A stretch of DNA of 64,000 bases from assembly GCA_902492205.1 (NCBI GenBank), contig CABUKU010000008.1, positions 62,001 through 126,000 on the forward strand, read 5' to 3'. The position numbers and the translations under genes are program-made. Below the pieces are notes generated by a model, which had not been told where the DNA came from, ran no database searches, and saw nothing but the letters and a program-made list of their open reading frames with translations. Shown here one piece after another: positions 8,607 through 16,654 of this stretch (position 1 is the stretch's first letter; every line of letters starts with the position of its first letter). The stretch is from an uncultured Bacteroides sp. (lineage in GTDB: Bacteria; Bacteroidota; Bacteroidia; Bacteroidales; Bacteroidaceae).

Positions 8607-8837
8607 TTAAATAATAATCATCTCGGTATCGTCTACTGTTGCCGTGCCTGTAAGTTCATAATGACCGCTCACCACATTGGCTTCCCCTGCCGTGAGGCGA
8701 AAGACTATTTCTCCCCGGTTGTTGAACACCACGAAGCAGCCTTTCAGTACCAGCAGGCAGGTGCGGTCTTTGAAGTCCTCCCGGTTCAGGGATTCTCCTT
8801 GCCGAAGTGTTACCTTGATGAATCTTCGTTTTATCAT
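8607..8837 (-). CDS. Small cupin-like hypothetical protein, last gene of the fimbrial operon
   Basis: This 76-residue frame starts 40 bases after the stop of the fimbrillin-like gene on the same strand. Its pattern of short beta strands separated by turns (RQGESLNREDF, GCFVVFNNRGE, LTAGEANVVSGHYEL) resembles the cupin-like N-terminal half of Crp- or AraC-type regulators, but no DNA-binding half is present. It may be a sensor remnant, a truncated regulator or a small structural protein. A competing plus-strand frame looks less protein-like. The gene call is moderate and the function unknown. Confidence 0.55.
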   Translation of the reverse strand: MIKRRFIKVTLRQGESLNREDFKDRTCLLVLKGCFVVFNNRGEIVFRLTAGEANVVSGHYELTGTATVDDTEMIII

Positions 8838-8877
8838 TGTTCGTTTTTCTTGTCTATTGCCATTGATTAGTTGCCCC

Positions 8878-10833
8878 TTAATCTTTTTCCCACCAAAGTT
8901 TAGGATAATTGGAAGGTGAACTACCTATCGATTTCCAATAGCCGTTTGCTTCTGTCCCGTCGGCGCTACTACCTGCTTTCCATATAGGCCAAGCTGTTTC
9001 AAATTCAATTTTTCTGGATGGATCGCCGGGAGCACCATAACCTTCCAATAGTGTAGTGTAGGTTGGTTTTCCTCCATTTGTAACATCTCCAGGATCAATA
9101 CTGCTAATGTCATCAATAAGTCCACCCGTATCTAATGAACCTTCTGCGGTTATGGTTCCAATGTTGTAGCATTCTTTTGCACTTTTACCGCTATGACCAA
9201 CAATACCACCCATCCTGTAGAAGCATTCGTTCATACCTATAAGCTTAATATTACCCTCGTTATAACAAGCTGTAGCTATAACATAATCTTCTGATGATCC
9301 TATTATTCCGCCAACATACACATTATTACCATTACTTGATGTGAGAGTGATAGTCCCTTTATACTTACAGCCGGTTGCATTTTTTAATTGACCTGCCAGC
9401 CCTCCTACGAAACTTACGTTTTTCAGTGTAATATCCCCTTCAAAAGAGCATCCGATAAGGCTTCCGTTGGCTTCAGTGTCATAGGCTATTATGCCTCCTG
9501 CACAGTGGATACCATCACCTTCCTTTGTATAATTGATTGTTCCTTTTACATGCAGATTTTTCACTATGACATTATTTTTAGCAATACCGAATAAACCAAG
9601 ATAGCCCTCCACCGGTTCATCTGCATTCAATCCGCTTACCGTATGTCCTTTTCCATCCAAAAAGGGTACATTGCTTCTACCTGCACCATTATACCACGAT
9701 ACATTGTTCAAATCTATATCAGTTCGCAACTCAAACCGCTCAGGATTTTGGCTATGCCACGTCATATACACAAATTCGGCAGCATTGGTAATGAGATAGG
9801 GATCATCTTCTGTTCCCGTTCCTCCGCCATATTTATAATTGTCTATTGGCTTTGTAGGACATTTACCATCCCAAACGGAAACAGGAACCAATTCTTTGTC
9901 TGCCCATCCCGCCTCGCAAGTGATTTTCAATTTGGTGGGTGCAAGTGCAAAGTCTCCTGTGATATTGGTTTTATAATTGGTCTGTAAAGGTACATTGGGT
10001 ACGTTGATGGTTTGCACGGAGGTGGTTCCTTTATCGTCGGTACACATTTCCACTGTCATGTTAACCACTCCTTTTGTATCTGTGGGTGCAAATGCGTAAA
10101 AAGCGTGGAAATTATACGGAGAACTTTCGGTTGCCGTCTCGTTTTTATTTACGGTGTTCACCTTTTCCACTTTTCTATTGCCTTTTCCCGCTTTTCCCGT
10201 TACTGCACTGAAAGAAGAAAGAGGGGCTGTCGTGTCATCTGCACTACCGTAAGTAACTTTCACACTGTTAAGGTTTTTAAGTTGTGTTGTGGTTTTCAAG
10301 GAAACTTGTGCTATGGCATGTGTCAGGGTGATGTCCGTGGTTGCCGCTTCGCCGTTTGCATCGACAGCTACATTCCCAAAGAATGCTTCACCGTTGAAGT
10401 CGGTGGTGTTCGAGGTATTGAAGGTAATGTTGTCCAATCCTCCGGAAGTATCGTAATACAGGTCTTTCTTTTTTGCTTCATCATTGGTATTATCCGTAAA
10501 GTCTGCCCAGAATACCACTGTATAAGTTGCCCCCGGTTTCTTTTCCACGGAGAACTCAACGGGAGAGTCCATATCGTCCACAGGGATTACCTGTCTTGAA
10601 CCTGTAACCACATTGTTGCTTGCATCATATACTTCCAAGATGTGACGCAATACTTTACCGGCGGGCATGGCAGATGCCGCACGTGTCTTTACTCCATAAT
10701 CGGGACTTACCGTGAAGGTAATCACTCCGTTGTCATTCCCGCCACTGCCGGGAATGCTTTCATCATTGCTGCATGCTGTTGCTATTAACGCCATAATCAG
10801 CGCCAGCATCCATGTTAATTTTCTCTTTTTCAT
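8878..10833 (-). CDS. Fimbrillin-like lipoprotein with GLUG-type repeats
   Basis: This is a 651-residue exported lipoprotein. A basic start and hydrophobic stretch end in the lipobox IATAC with Cys21. Residues about 30-310 resemble Bacteroidales fimbrillin-like DUF6562 domains, with Arg after KT and the conserved YTVVFWADF. A cysteine-bearing middle (about 320-370) leads to a C-terminal solenoid of GLUG-like repeats (YLGLFG, GGIIAYD, VGGLAGQ, VGGIIGSS, RMGGIVGHS), common in adhesins. It is probably a surface fimbrial or tip adhesin component. It is the third gene of an operon with the DUF3575 and Mfa2-like genes, separated from the latter by 123 bases that hold a palindromic repeat. Confidence 0.82.
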   Translation of the reverse strand: MKKRKLTWMLALIMALIATACSNDESIPGSGGNDNGVITFTVSPDYGVKTRAASAMPAGKVLRHILEVYDASNNVVTGSRQVIPVDDMDSPVEFSVEKKPGATYTVVFWADFTDNTNDEAKKKDLYYDTSGGLDNITFNTSNTTDFNGEAFFGNVAVDANGEAATTDITLTHAIAQVSLKTTTQLKNLNSVKVTYGSADDTTAPLSSFSAVTGKAGKGNRKVEKVNTVNKNETATESSPYNFHAFYAFAPTDTKGVVNMTVEMCTDDKGTTSVQTINVPNVPLQTNYKTNITGDFALAPTKLKITCEAGWADKELVPVSVWDGKCPTKPIDNYKYGGGTGTEDDPYLITNAAEFVYMTWHSQNPERFELRTDIDLNNVSWYNGAGRSNVPFLDGKGHTVSGLNADEPVEGYLGLFGIAKNNVIVKNLHVKGTINYTKEGDGIHCAGGIIAYDTEANGSLIGCSFEGDITLKNVSFVGGLAGQLKNATGCKYKGTITLTSSNGNNVYVGGIIGSSEDYVIATACYNEGNIKLIGMNECFYRMGGIVGHSGKSAKECYNIGTITAEGSLDTGGLIDDISSIDPGDVTNGGKPTYTTLLEGYGAPGDPSRKIEFETAWPIWKAGSSADGTEANGYWKSIGSSPSNYPKLWWEKD

Positions 10834-10904
10834 AATTGCTTGTTTTTAAAATAATGATTAATAATTAGTTATTTTGTTTGATAATATCTCTTATCTTCTT
10901 ATTT

Positions 10905-10927
10905 CCCCTCCTCAATAAGGAGAGGAG
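10905..10927. repeat. CCCCTCCT/AGGAG palindromic repeat between fimbrial genes
   Basis: CCCCTCCT followed by a short loop and AGGAGAGGAG forms a small hairpin. It is related to the two arms of the inverted pair inserted in the upstream DUF3575 gene (12431-12557). It lies in the leader of the fimbrillin-like gene and might shape mRNA stability or differential expression. Confidence 0.65.
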
Positions 10928-10956
10928 ATTAGATGCTCTATTTTCTTTCTTCTTCC

Positions 10957-11934
10957 TCATGGTATCGTAATATTAAATTCTCCTTCGTAACTGTTATCTA
11001 TACTGATTCCGGGCTTCATCATGGTGGTGAGGAACTTTCCCGTCACCGTGGTGAGCTGCCCTTGCCGGAAAGGGACTTGTATTCCCGTTACCCGGCTGAT
11101 TACTTTTTCCTCTTTGTCCGTCACTTCCAGAGTGAGCGATATATAGGAAGCATCCTTTCCCGCAAAGATGTAATCGCTTGCCAGCTCGCACTCCCCGTTT
11201 TCATCCGTTTTAAGATTGCAGGGGACAGTGAATCCCATTCCCACTTGCGAACCGCAAAGCACATCGCCCGTAACATTGTATGCTGTGGGAAAGAAGTACT
11301 CATAGCTTACTTTTACTTGATAATCGTTAGGATTGTCCCCACGTGTTTGTACGCGGGTAATAAAGTCTTCGGTGTCTGTGCTTATTATCTTGAACTTGGC
11401 TTGCGGTCGTTTCAGGGTAATGTGTTGTTTAACCTGTGCTTCCCATGTGTTACGATACGGAGTGAGGTCTACCGGCATTGTTCCACAAAAGACTTCCCTT
11501 TGATTACAATCATGGTGATAGGGATTGTTAAGAGAGACGTTACTCAGGTCTTCCGTATTGAAGTGCAAATCCTCTTGTGTTCCCTGCTTCACATAATCGC
11601 TCCACACGGCAAGGGTGTATTGCAAAGCATGCAACTTTAATGATACGGGAATGATAAATCTTCCTTCTTCTATTTCTTCCGCTTGGGTAGTAACGATCCT
11701 TTTTTCTTCTATTACTTTCCCTTCGCGGTACACATCAATGATAAACCGTCTTTCGTGTCCTTCCAATTCAGAGGAACGTGATATGGTTTCAAAGGAAACA
11801 AGGTCTAAGTCTATTTCCACATCTGTGGTGACATTGACTAATGTGGGATCTGTTCCTTCGGCTTCGGGGTTTTGGTGTATGCAACCACAAAGCAGAAGAA
11901 TAAGGCTGTATAATATTATATTTCTCTTTTTCAT
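10957..11934 (-). CDS. FimB/Mfa2-family fimbrial anchor lipoprotein
   Basis: This is a 325-residue lipoprotein with a lipobox LCGC (Cys18). The remainder resembles the Mfa2/FimB anchor family and DUF6562, with the conserved YTLAVWSDYV shared with the downstream fimbrillin-like protein (YTVVFWADF). By analogy with Porphyromonas it would anchor or limit the length of the fimbrial filament in the outer membrane. Its ATG overlaps the stop of the DUF3575 gene by 4 bases, so translation is probably coupled. It lacks the RagB/SusD features of transporters. The family call is fairly secure and the exact role in the filament is inferred. Confidence 0.8.
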   Translation of the reverse strand: MKKRNIILYSLILLLCGCIHQNPEAEGTDPTLVNVTTDVEIDLDLVSFETISRSSELEGHERRFIIDVYREGKVIEEKRIVTTQAEEIEEGRFIIPVSLKLHALQYTLAVWSDYVKQGTQEDLHFNTEDLSNVSLNNPYHHDCNQREVFCGTMPVDLTPYRNTWEAQVKQHITLKRPQAKFKIISTDTEDFITRVQTRGDNPNDYQVKVSYEYFFPTAYNVTGDVLCGSQVGMGFTVPCNLKTDENGECELASDYIFAGKDASYISLTLEVTDKEEKVISRVTGIQVPFRQGQLTTVTGKFLTTMMKPGISIDNSYEGEFNITIP

Positions 11935-13274
11935 GGTTGTGGCAATTTATAGATAAGGGATATTCCCACACGGGTGATGCCCCAATAATTCTTTGTTCGG
12001 GTGTTGATACGTGCACCGTTTTCTATATTGTAATAGGTGTTGTATTGGGTGTTCATATATCCGGCTCCGATATTGAATTCCATTCCCCATGTTTCATTAA
12101 AGGGTAGTGAGTAACCGTAGCTTACCCCACCGCCAAGCAATGGTCTGTTCACATCCTGATAGCGGTTCTTGTTCCATTTCAGGTTATAGCGTGCTGCATT
12201 TGCATGTACTCCGAAGAAGTGTCCTTTTCCGGGAGTGGTTAACCAGTAACGGAACTCCGGCTGAATGGCTATAATACGTAAAGCATGTTTTTGGCTTATG
12301 TCCCATGAACTCCACATTACCGGAATGTCAATGGAGAAGTGTTTTCCTATTTGTGTTTCATAGGCTAGATTCACGCAACCTGCCGCCCATGCTGCTAGGT
12401 TGGTTTTGAGGGCGGAGTATCTTCCAACAGTTCCCCTCCTTATCGAGGAGGGGTTAGGGGTGGTGGCAGGCAATAAATACCTGTATATTAATGTTTTTCC
12501 GGAGGTATTGTTATCTACCGCCACCCCCTTGCCCCTCCTCGATAAGGAGGGGAGATTGGAAGAATCCCTCAACCTGTCATCCACACAAACACTGCACACC
12601 ATTGCATTTCTCAGCAAGGGAAGAATGTGTTTCCGGATATACCTGTAAGCCGTTCCTCCATTCAGTCTTTTAATGAGCCTTTCCCGCTTATGAGAATCCT
12701 GCACTTTGTCAAGAATCATTAATACTTCTTCGCGTTCTGAAAAATTTTCATCCTGTTCCACTAATTCCTTTAATCCTTCCCAGTTTTCTCCTTGGGGGAA
12801 CAGATAAATGGAACAGTGTTCCAATAAAGGGTAGTTGTTAATGAGATAGTCTTTCATTACCCCGGCTCTAACAACCGCCAATTTCTCATTATATGCCTGC
12901 TTTCCTTCGGGTGAAGAATAGGCATATATATGAATGGAATCAATTAATGAAACACGGGCAGAGTCGGTGAAAAGCCTGCCTAGCACATGCAATGCATCCC
13001 GGTTGTTTGTGTACATGCTGTCGATATCGACCTTATCGAAGCGGAAATACACTGTTTGGGAATAACCGGGATGCTTCTTTCCCGTGCTTTGCCCGTGAAT
13101 ACAAGTGTTGCTTTCCTGCCCGTGAACAGGCAAGATGCAGGCTGATGCTATCAAAAGTAACAACAAAGTGTGTTTTATCCACGGTTTAATTTTGTACGAC
13201 AATAAAAGACAACGGATGTAAACACCGAATACTTTAATAATCAGCAATCTAAATATACATAATAGTTTTATCAT
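11931..13274 (-). CDS. DUF3575 protein with OmpA-like N-terminal part, first gene of the fimbrial operon
   Basis: Following a signal peptide (HTLLLLLIASACILPVHGQ), a periplasmic OmpA-like region (FRFDKVDIDSMYTNNRD, then YSSPEGKQAYNEKLAVVRA) leads to a C-terminal outer-membrane-like DUF3575 domain starting YSALKTNLAAWA. Such proteins accompany Bacteroidales fimbrial loci. The frame is open to 13358, but a -7-like box at 13344-13351 argues for the ATG at 13274; a TTG about 45 codons later is also possible. Between the two domains about 42 residues (SLSRRGKG, NPSSIRRG) are encoded by an inserted inverted repeat pair. The gene overlaps the Mfa2-like gene by 4 bases. Confidence 0.8.
   Translation of the reverse strand: MIKLLCIFRLLIIKVFGVYIRCLLLSYKIKPWIKHTLLLLLIASACILPVHGQESNTCIHGQSTGKKHPGYSQTVYFRFDKVDIDSMYTNNRDALHVLGRLFTDSARVSLIDSIHIYAYSSPEGKQAYNEKLAVVRAGVMKDYLINNYPLLEHCSIYLFPQGENWEGLKELVEQDENFSEREEVLMILDKVQDSHKRERLIKRLNGGTAYRYIRKHILPLLRNAMVCSVCVDDRLRDSSNLPSLSRRGKGVAVDNNTSGKTLIYRYLLPATTPNPSSIRRGTVGRYSALKTNLAAWAAGCVNLAYETQIGKHFSIDIPVMWSSWDISQKHALRIIAIQPEFRYWLTTPGKGHFFGVHANAARYNLKWNKNRYQDVNRPLLGGGVSYGYSLPFNETWGMEFNIGAGYMNTQYNTYYNIENGARINTRTKNYWGITRVGISLIYKLPQP
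12431..12557. mobile_element. MITE-like inverted repeat pair inserted in frame
   Basis: The two ends, 12431-12469 and 12518-12557, are inverted copies of about 39 bases (both contain CCCCTCCT, TATCGAGGAGGGG and a GGTGGC core). Each arm is itself palindromic. The 127-bp span has no coding capacity of its own and is read through by the DUF3575 gene. A related single arm lies at 10905. Non-autonomous mobile repeats in Bacteroidetes look like this, but target duplications were not resolved. Confidence 0.7.
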
Positions 13275-13291
13275 TCTTGTCAAAAATAGCC

Positions 13292-13319
13292 GTTCCGCAT
13301 AACGAACGTTTTTTGGAAC
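13292..13319. promoter_or_regulatory. 28-bp dyad 1, in the leader of the fimbrial operon
   Basis: GTTCC, 5 bases, ACG, AA, CGT, 5 bases, GGAAC: a 28-bp dyad lying between the -7-like box (13344-13351) and the chosen ATG (13274) on the minus strand. It has the same design and length as dyad 2 at 13454-13481. It may be an operator or an RNA hairpin. Confidence 0.6.
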
Positions 13320-13343
13320 ACTTTTCGGGCTTTTTGGGCGAAA

Positions 13344-13351
13344 GAAATATA
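13344..13351 (-). promoter_or_regulatory. Putative -7 box of the fimbrial operon
   Basis: TATATTTC on the minus strand differs from TAnnTTTG in the last base. It lies 70 bases upstream of the ATG at 13274 and just upstream of dyad 1. Confidence 0.4.
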
Positions 13352-13441
13352 TATACATTATGATGTCATAACCTTAACAGGCACAGTATATCGAAGTATA
13401 AATAATATCAAATAATCCTTGCTTAATATTTTTTAAAAAAG

Positions 13442-13449
13442 TACCTTTG
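13442..13449 (+). promoter_or_regulatory. Orphan -7 box beside dyad 2
   Basis: TACCTTTG fits the consensus, and the predicted start of transcription falls at the left edge of dyad 2. No clear gene follows before 14063. It could drive a small RNA or short peptide. Confidence 0.45.
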
Positions 13450-13453
13450 TCGT

Positions 13454-13481
13454 GTTCCAAAAAACGTTCGTTTTCTGGAAC
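13454..13481. promoter_or_regulatory. 28-bp dyad 2, beside an orphan promoter
   Basis: GTTCC, 5 A, ACG, TT, CGT, 5 bases, GGAAC: identical in length and layout to dyad 1 at 13292. Nearly perfect symmetry (one mismatch in the outer 13 bases of each half). It starts 5 bases after the TACCTTTG box. Confidence 0.6.
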
Positions 13482-13647
13482 ACTTTTCTCCCCTAGACAG
13501 GTATTATTCCTACTATTTTTAGTAAAATGCAAGGATGTAAAACAGGTTATTTTGCAAAAACTTCCATAATTCTTCAAAAAGGGGTATGATGTACATATAA
13601 GAATAGCATCCCCGAAAAGCCGGAAGTAATGTAATTGCCGACTCCCT

Positions 13648-13765
13648 ACATTTGTCATTGCCGAACTACACTATTGTCATTGCCGACCTGATTGGCAATC
13701 TGTTAACACAAAGCTGAATAAGCGTGATGCTGAGATTGTCGATCAAGTCGGCAATGACAAATGTG
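13648..13765. repeat. REP-like inverted repeat, copies 2 and 3
   Basis: TTGTCATTGCCGAC modules at about 13651 and 13673 face an inverted copy ending GTCGGCAATGACAAAT at about 13762, with GCTGAATAAGCG and GATGCTGAGATTG between. The modules match copy 1 at 7012-7060. The whole can form a long imperfect stem-loop. Confidence 0.75.
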
Positions 13766-13930
13766 CAAAATTGCCAATGGCAACAGATTGGTTGCTTAAG
13801 TTAACAATTAGAATATAGAGAAAGAATAAAAACATGAAGGTAAAAGCTTAAAATAGCAAGGTAAAATGAGAAAATGAATTAAATTTTAAAAGAAATTGAT
13901 GAATTTGTTCTTTTATCGACAACAAATATC

Positions 13931-13938
13931 TACATTTG
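13931..13938 (+). promoter_or_regulatory. -7 box of the RRM gene
   Basis: TACATTTG fits the consensus; a TTTG lies about 23 bases upstream (13904-13907). The implied 5' leader is about 115 nt, long enough to hold regulation. Confidence 0.55.
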
Positions 13939-14062
13939 TCTCCGTTTAAAGATTTCTGATAAGATGCGTTTTATTGCCTGATATATTTAAAGAGTAATTT
14001 ATCTCCTTATTAAGACTTCTCTAACGTAACAAGTATTATTAATTATTTTAATTACATTTTTA

Positions 14063-14416
14063 ATGAACATTTTTATTGCAGGCATCAGCTACAATCTTAG
14101 CAATGATGATTTAGGAGAATTATTCGCAGAATTTGGAGAAGTTACTTCAGCCAAAATTGTCATGGACAGAGAAACAGGCCGTTCTAAAGGATTTGGCTTT
14201 GTAGAAATGACAAATGACGAAGAAGGAAATGCAGCAATTGCAGCTCTAAATGAAAAAGAAATTGACGGAAAGACACTTGCCGTTTCAGTAGCACGCCCAA
14301 GAGAAGAAGGCGCACGTCGTAACAACAATTACGGTGGCGGTAATCGCGGTGGCTATGGTAACAATCGTGGCGGAGGCTATGGTAACAACCGTGGCGGTGG
14401 TCGTGACAGATATTAA
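14063..14416 (+). CDS. RRM-domain RNA-binding protein
   Basis: This 117-residue protein has a single RNA recognition motif (residues 1-80) with RNP2 (IFIAGI) and RNP1 (KGFGFVEM). An Arg/Gly/Asn-rich tail (GGGNRGGYGNNRGGG) follows. Such small RRM proteins are abundant in Bacteroidetes, which lack Hfq in most lineages, and are thought to act as global RNA-binding regulators. It is monocistronic with its own promoter and a strong terminator at 14426. The long leader could allow autoregulation. The family call is firm; RNA targets are unknown. Confidence 0.94.
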   Translation: MNIFIAGISYNLSNDDLGELFAEFGEVTSAKIVMDRETGRSKGFGFVEMTNDEEGNAAIAALNEKEIDGKTLAVSVARPREEGARRNNNYGGGNRGGYGNNRGGGYGNNRGGGRDRY

Positions 14417-14425
14417 TTAGTAAAG

Positions 14426-14463
14426 AAAGGGTATCCTGCTCAGTGCAAGATACCCTTTTTTAT
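14426..14463 (+). terminator. Rho-independent terminator of the RRM gene
   Basis: A 10-bp stem (AAAGGGTATC with GATACCCTTT) is followed by a T-rich tract, 9 bases after the stop codon. Confidence 0.9.
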
Positions 14464-14490
14464 TTTATATACTTAAAAACTCCCAATCAC

Positions 14491-15549
14491 TTACGCAATA
14501 GTGATACTTTCATCCAAATAAACATCCTGAATGGTGTTCAGCAATTCAACACCTTCCTGCATTGGCTTTTGGAAAGCTTTTCGTCCGCTAATCAATCCCA
14601 TGCCTCCGGCACGTTTGTTAATTACGGCAGTAGTAACCGCCTCTTTCAAATCTGATGCACCTTTAGATTCACCTCCCGAATTAATAAGCCCCACACGTCC
14701 CATGTAGCTGTTTGCCACCTGATAACGGCAAAGGTCGATAGGATGTTCGGAAGCGAGCTTGGAATACATCTTTTCATCGAACTTGGCAAAACCGATGTTT
14801 TTAAAACCGCCATTGTTTACAGGCAATTTCTGTTTCACAATATCTGCTTTGATAGTCACCCCCATGTGGTTGGCCTGTCCTGTGAGGTCGGCGGCAGCGT
14901 GGTAGTCCACTCCGTCTTTCTTGAAATCACTGTTACGCAAGTAGCACCACAGGATAGTTGCCAAACCCAGTTCGTGGGCATACTCAAACGCTTCGGAAAC
15001 TTCTATCAACTGGCGGCGGCTCTCCTCCGAACCGAAGTAAATGGTTGCACCCACAGCAACCGCCCCGGAATTCCATGCTTCTTTCACCGTGCCAAACATT
15101 ACCTGATCATAAGTATTAGGGTAACTCAGTAACTCATTATGGTTCAACTTTACGATAAACGGAATTTTATGTGCGTATTTCCTTGCCACCGCTCCCAAGT
15201 TGCCAAAAGTGGAAGCAACACCGTTGCACCCTCCTTCAATGGCAAGTTTCACAATATTTTCGGGATCGAAATACAAAGGATTCGGTGCGAAAGATGCTCC
15301 TGCGGTGTGCTCTATGTCCTGATCGACAGGCAAAATAGAAACATAACCGGTATTTGCCAAACGCCCGTGCCCCAACAAGCGTTGCAGGTTGTTGAGTGTT
15401 TGCACATTACGGTCTGACTCAATCCAAACATCATCCACTGTATGCGGTGAAGGCAGGTGAAGCAACGATTTGTCTATGGTTTTGGAAACATGCCCGAGAT
15501 AGTATTCGGCTTGGTCGCCCAGCAAGTTTATAATCTTAGAATTACTCAT
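14491..15549 (-). CDS. fbaB: Class I fructose-bisphosphate aldolase
   Basis: This 352-residue cytoplasmic enzyme cleaves fructose-1,6-bisphosphate into two triose phosphates through a Schiff base. It matches the archaeal/bacterial FbaB (DhnA-like) class: GYVSILPVDQDIEHTAG near the start, PFIVKLNHNE in the middle and VTIKADIVKQKLP, which holds the candidate Schiff-base lysine. I chose the ATG at 15549 (MSNSKII) because the 12 upstream codons are AT-rich leader. It is convergent with the RRM gene and divergent from cbpA. Bacteroides often carry both class I and class II aldolases. Confidence 0.94.
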   Translation of the reverse strand: MSNSKIINLLGDQAEYYLGHVSKTIDKSLLHLPSPHTVDDVWIESDRNVQTLNNLQRLLGHGRLANTGYVSILPVDQDIEHTAGASFAPNPLYFDPENIVKLAIEGGCNGVASTFGNLGAVARKYAHKIPFIVKLNHNELLSYPNTYDQVMFGTVKEAWNSGAVAVGATIYFGSEESRRQLIEVSEAFEYAHELGLATILWCYLRNSDFKKDGVDYHAAADLTGQANHMGVTIKADIVKQKLPVNNGGFKNIGFAKFDEKMYSKLASEHPIDLCRYQVANSYMGRVGLINSGGESKGASDLKEAVTTAVINKRAGGMGLISGRKAFQKPMQEGVELLNTIQDVYLDESITIA

Positions 15550-15702
15550 AATTTTAAATATTAAATTGTTCATTATAAGAAACAAACAGGAAGAAGATAA
15601 GTTCTGTATAATAAATATTAAAATAGGAACTTACGAAACCAAAATGGCATTTATTTTGTTTGTCAACATATAGAATATGAACCTTTAAAAAGGAGTGACA
15701 AG

Positions 15703-16638
15703 ATGGCTTATATAGACTATTATAAAGTGCTTGGGGTTGATAAGAGTTCAACTCAGGATGATATTAAGAAGGCGTACAGAAAGCTGGCACGCAAATATCA
15801 TCCCGACCTTAACCCGAACGATCCGAGTGCCAAAGAAAAGTTTCAGGAAATAAACGAGGCAAACGAAGTGCTGAGCGATCCTGAGAAAAGAAAAAAATAT
15901 GACGAATACGGCGAACACTGGAAACACGCTGATGAGTTTGAAGCACAAAAGAGACAATACGGACAACATGGAGCCGGAGGAGGAGGCGACGGCGGATACT
16001 GGTACTCTTCCAACGGAGAAGATTTTGGAGGCTTTGAAGGTATGGGAGGAAACGCAAGCGGATTCTCAGACTTCTTCGAGTCTCTGTTTGGACAACGTGG
16101 CAGAAGCGGAGGCAGACAAAATGCCGGATTCCGCGGACAAGATTATAATGCAGAGTTGCACTTATCGCTATATGATGCAGCAAAGACGCATAAACAAATA
16201 CTGAACGTAAACGGGAAAAACATCCGAATCACTGTTCCCGCCGGTGTTGCCGACGGGCAAATAATCAAGCTGAAAGGGCACGGGGGACCGGGTGTGAACG
16301 GAGGACCTGCAGGCGACCTTTACATCACTTTCGTAATTGCCGAAGATCCTACTTTCAAACGCTCGGGTGATAACCTGTATGTCACTGTTTCGGTGGACCT
16401 CTATACTGCCGTTCTGGGTGGTGAAGTGACCGTGGACACAATGGACAGCAAGGTGAAAATGAAAGTTAAACCGGGAACACAGAACGGAGCGAAAGTGAAA
16501 CTGAAAGGCAAAGGATTCCCTGTGTACAAGAAAGAAGGTGAGTTTGGCGACCTGATTGTGACTTACTCCGTTCAGATACCAACCAGCCTAACGGAAAAAC
16601 AGCAAGAGTTGTTCCGCGAAATTCAAAGTCTTAACTAA
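15703..16638 (+). CDS. cbpA: CbpA-type DnaJ co-chaperone (no zinc finger)
   Basis: This 311-residue J-domain protein has the HPD motif at residues 33-35, a Gly/Phe-rich linker (about 75-140) and two C-terminal substrate-binding domains. It lacks the CxxCxGxG zinc repeats of true DnaJ, so it is of the CbpA class. It stimulates DnaK ATPase and helps in stress protein folding. The CbpM-like gene follows 16 bases downstream and is presumably its modulator. A canonical DnaJ is encoded separately at 39019 with grpE. Confidence 0.92.
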   Translation: MAYIDYYKVLGVDKSSTQDDIKKAYRKLARKYHPDLNPNDPSAKEKFQEINEANEVLSDPEKRKKYDEYGEHWKHADEFEAQKRQYGQHGAGGGGDGGYWYSSNGEDFGGFEGMGGNASGFSDFFESLFGQRGRSGGRQNAGFRGQDYNAELHLSLYDAAKTHKQILNVNGKNIRITVPAGVADGQIIKLKGHGGPGVNGGPAGDLYITFVIAEDPTFKRSGDNLYVTVSVDLYTAVLGGEVTVDTMDSKVKMKVKPGTQNGAKVKLKGKGFPVYKKEGEFGDLIVTYSVQIPTSLTEKQQELFREIQSLN

Positions 16639-16654
16639 AAAGAAAGGATGAACC

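Larger units (their letters stand above)
13359..14062. other. 704-bp non-coding region between fimbrial operon and RRM gene
   Basis: No convincing gene was found. It holds a promoter-like TACCTTTG on the plus strand (13442-13449), 28-bp dyad 2 directly after it (13454-13481), a 20-codon frame (13527-13589, weak), a REP-like inverted repeat (13648-13765), and the RRM gene promoter (13931-13938) with a leader of about 115 bases. A minus-strand frame at 13374-13658 is rich in Cys and aromatic residues and looks spurious. Confidence 0.6.

Noticed and set aside
10012..10599. 195-residue plus-strand frame opposite the fimbrillin-like gene
   Set aside because: Cys- and Phe-rich shadow of a lipoprotein gene with a clear lipobox.
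13374..13658. 94-residue minus-strand gene upstream of the fimbrial operon
   Set aside because: Composition is rich in Cys, Tyr, Phe and Leu, it overlaps the dyad and REP repeats, and no promoter or family motif supports it.
7056..13765. Prophage or integrative element
   Set aside because: The segment is accessory in character, but no integrase, transfer, capsid or excision gene was seen, and the adjacent tRNA genes are 5 kb away with no attachment-site duplication noticed.
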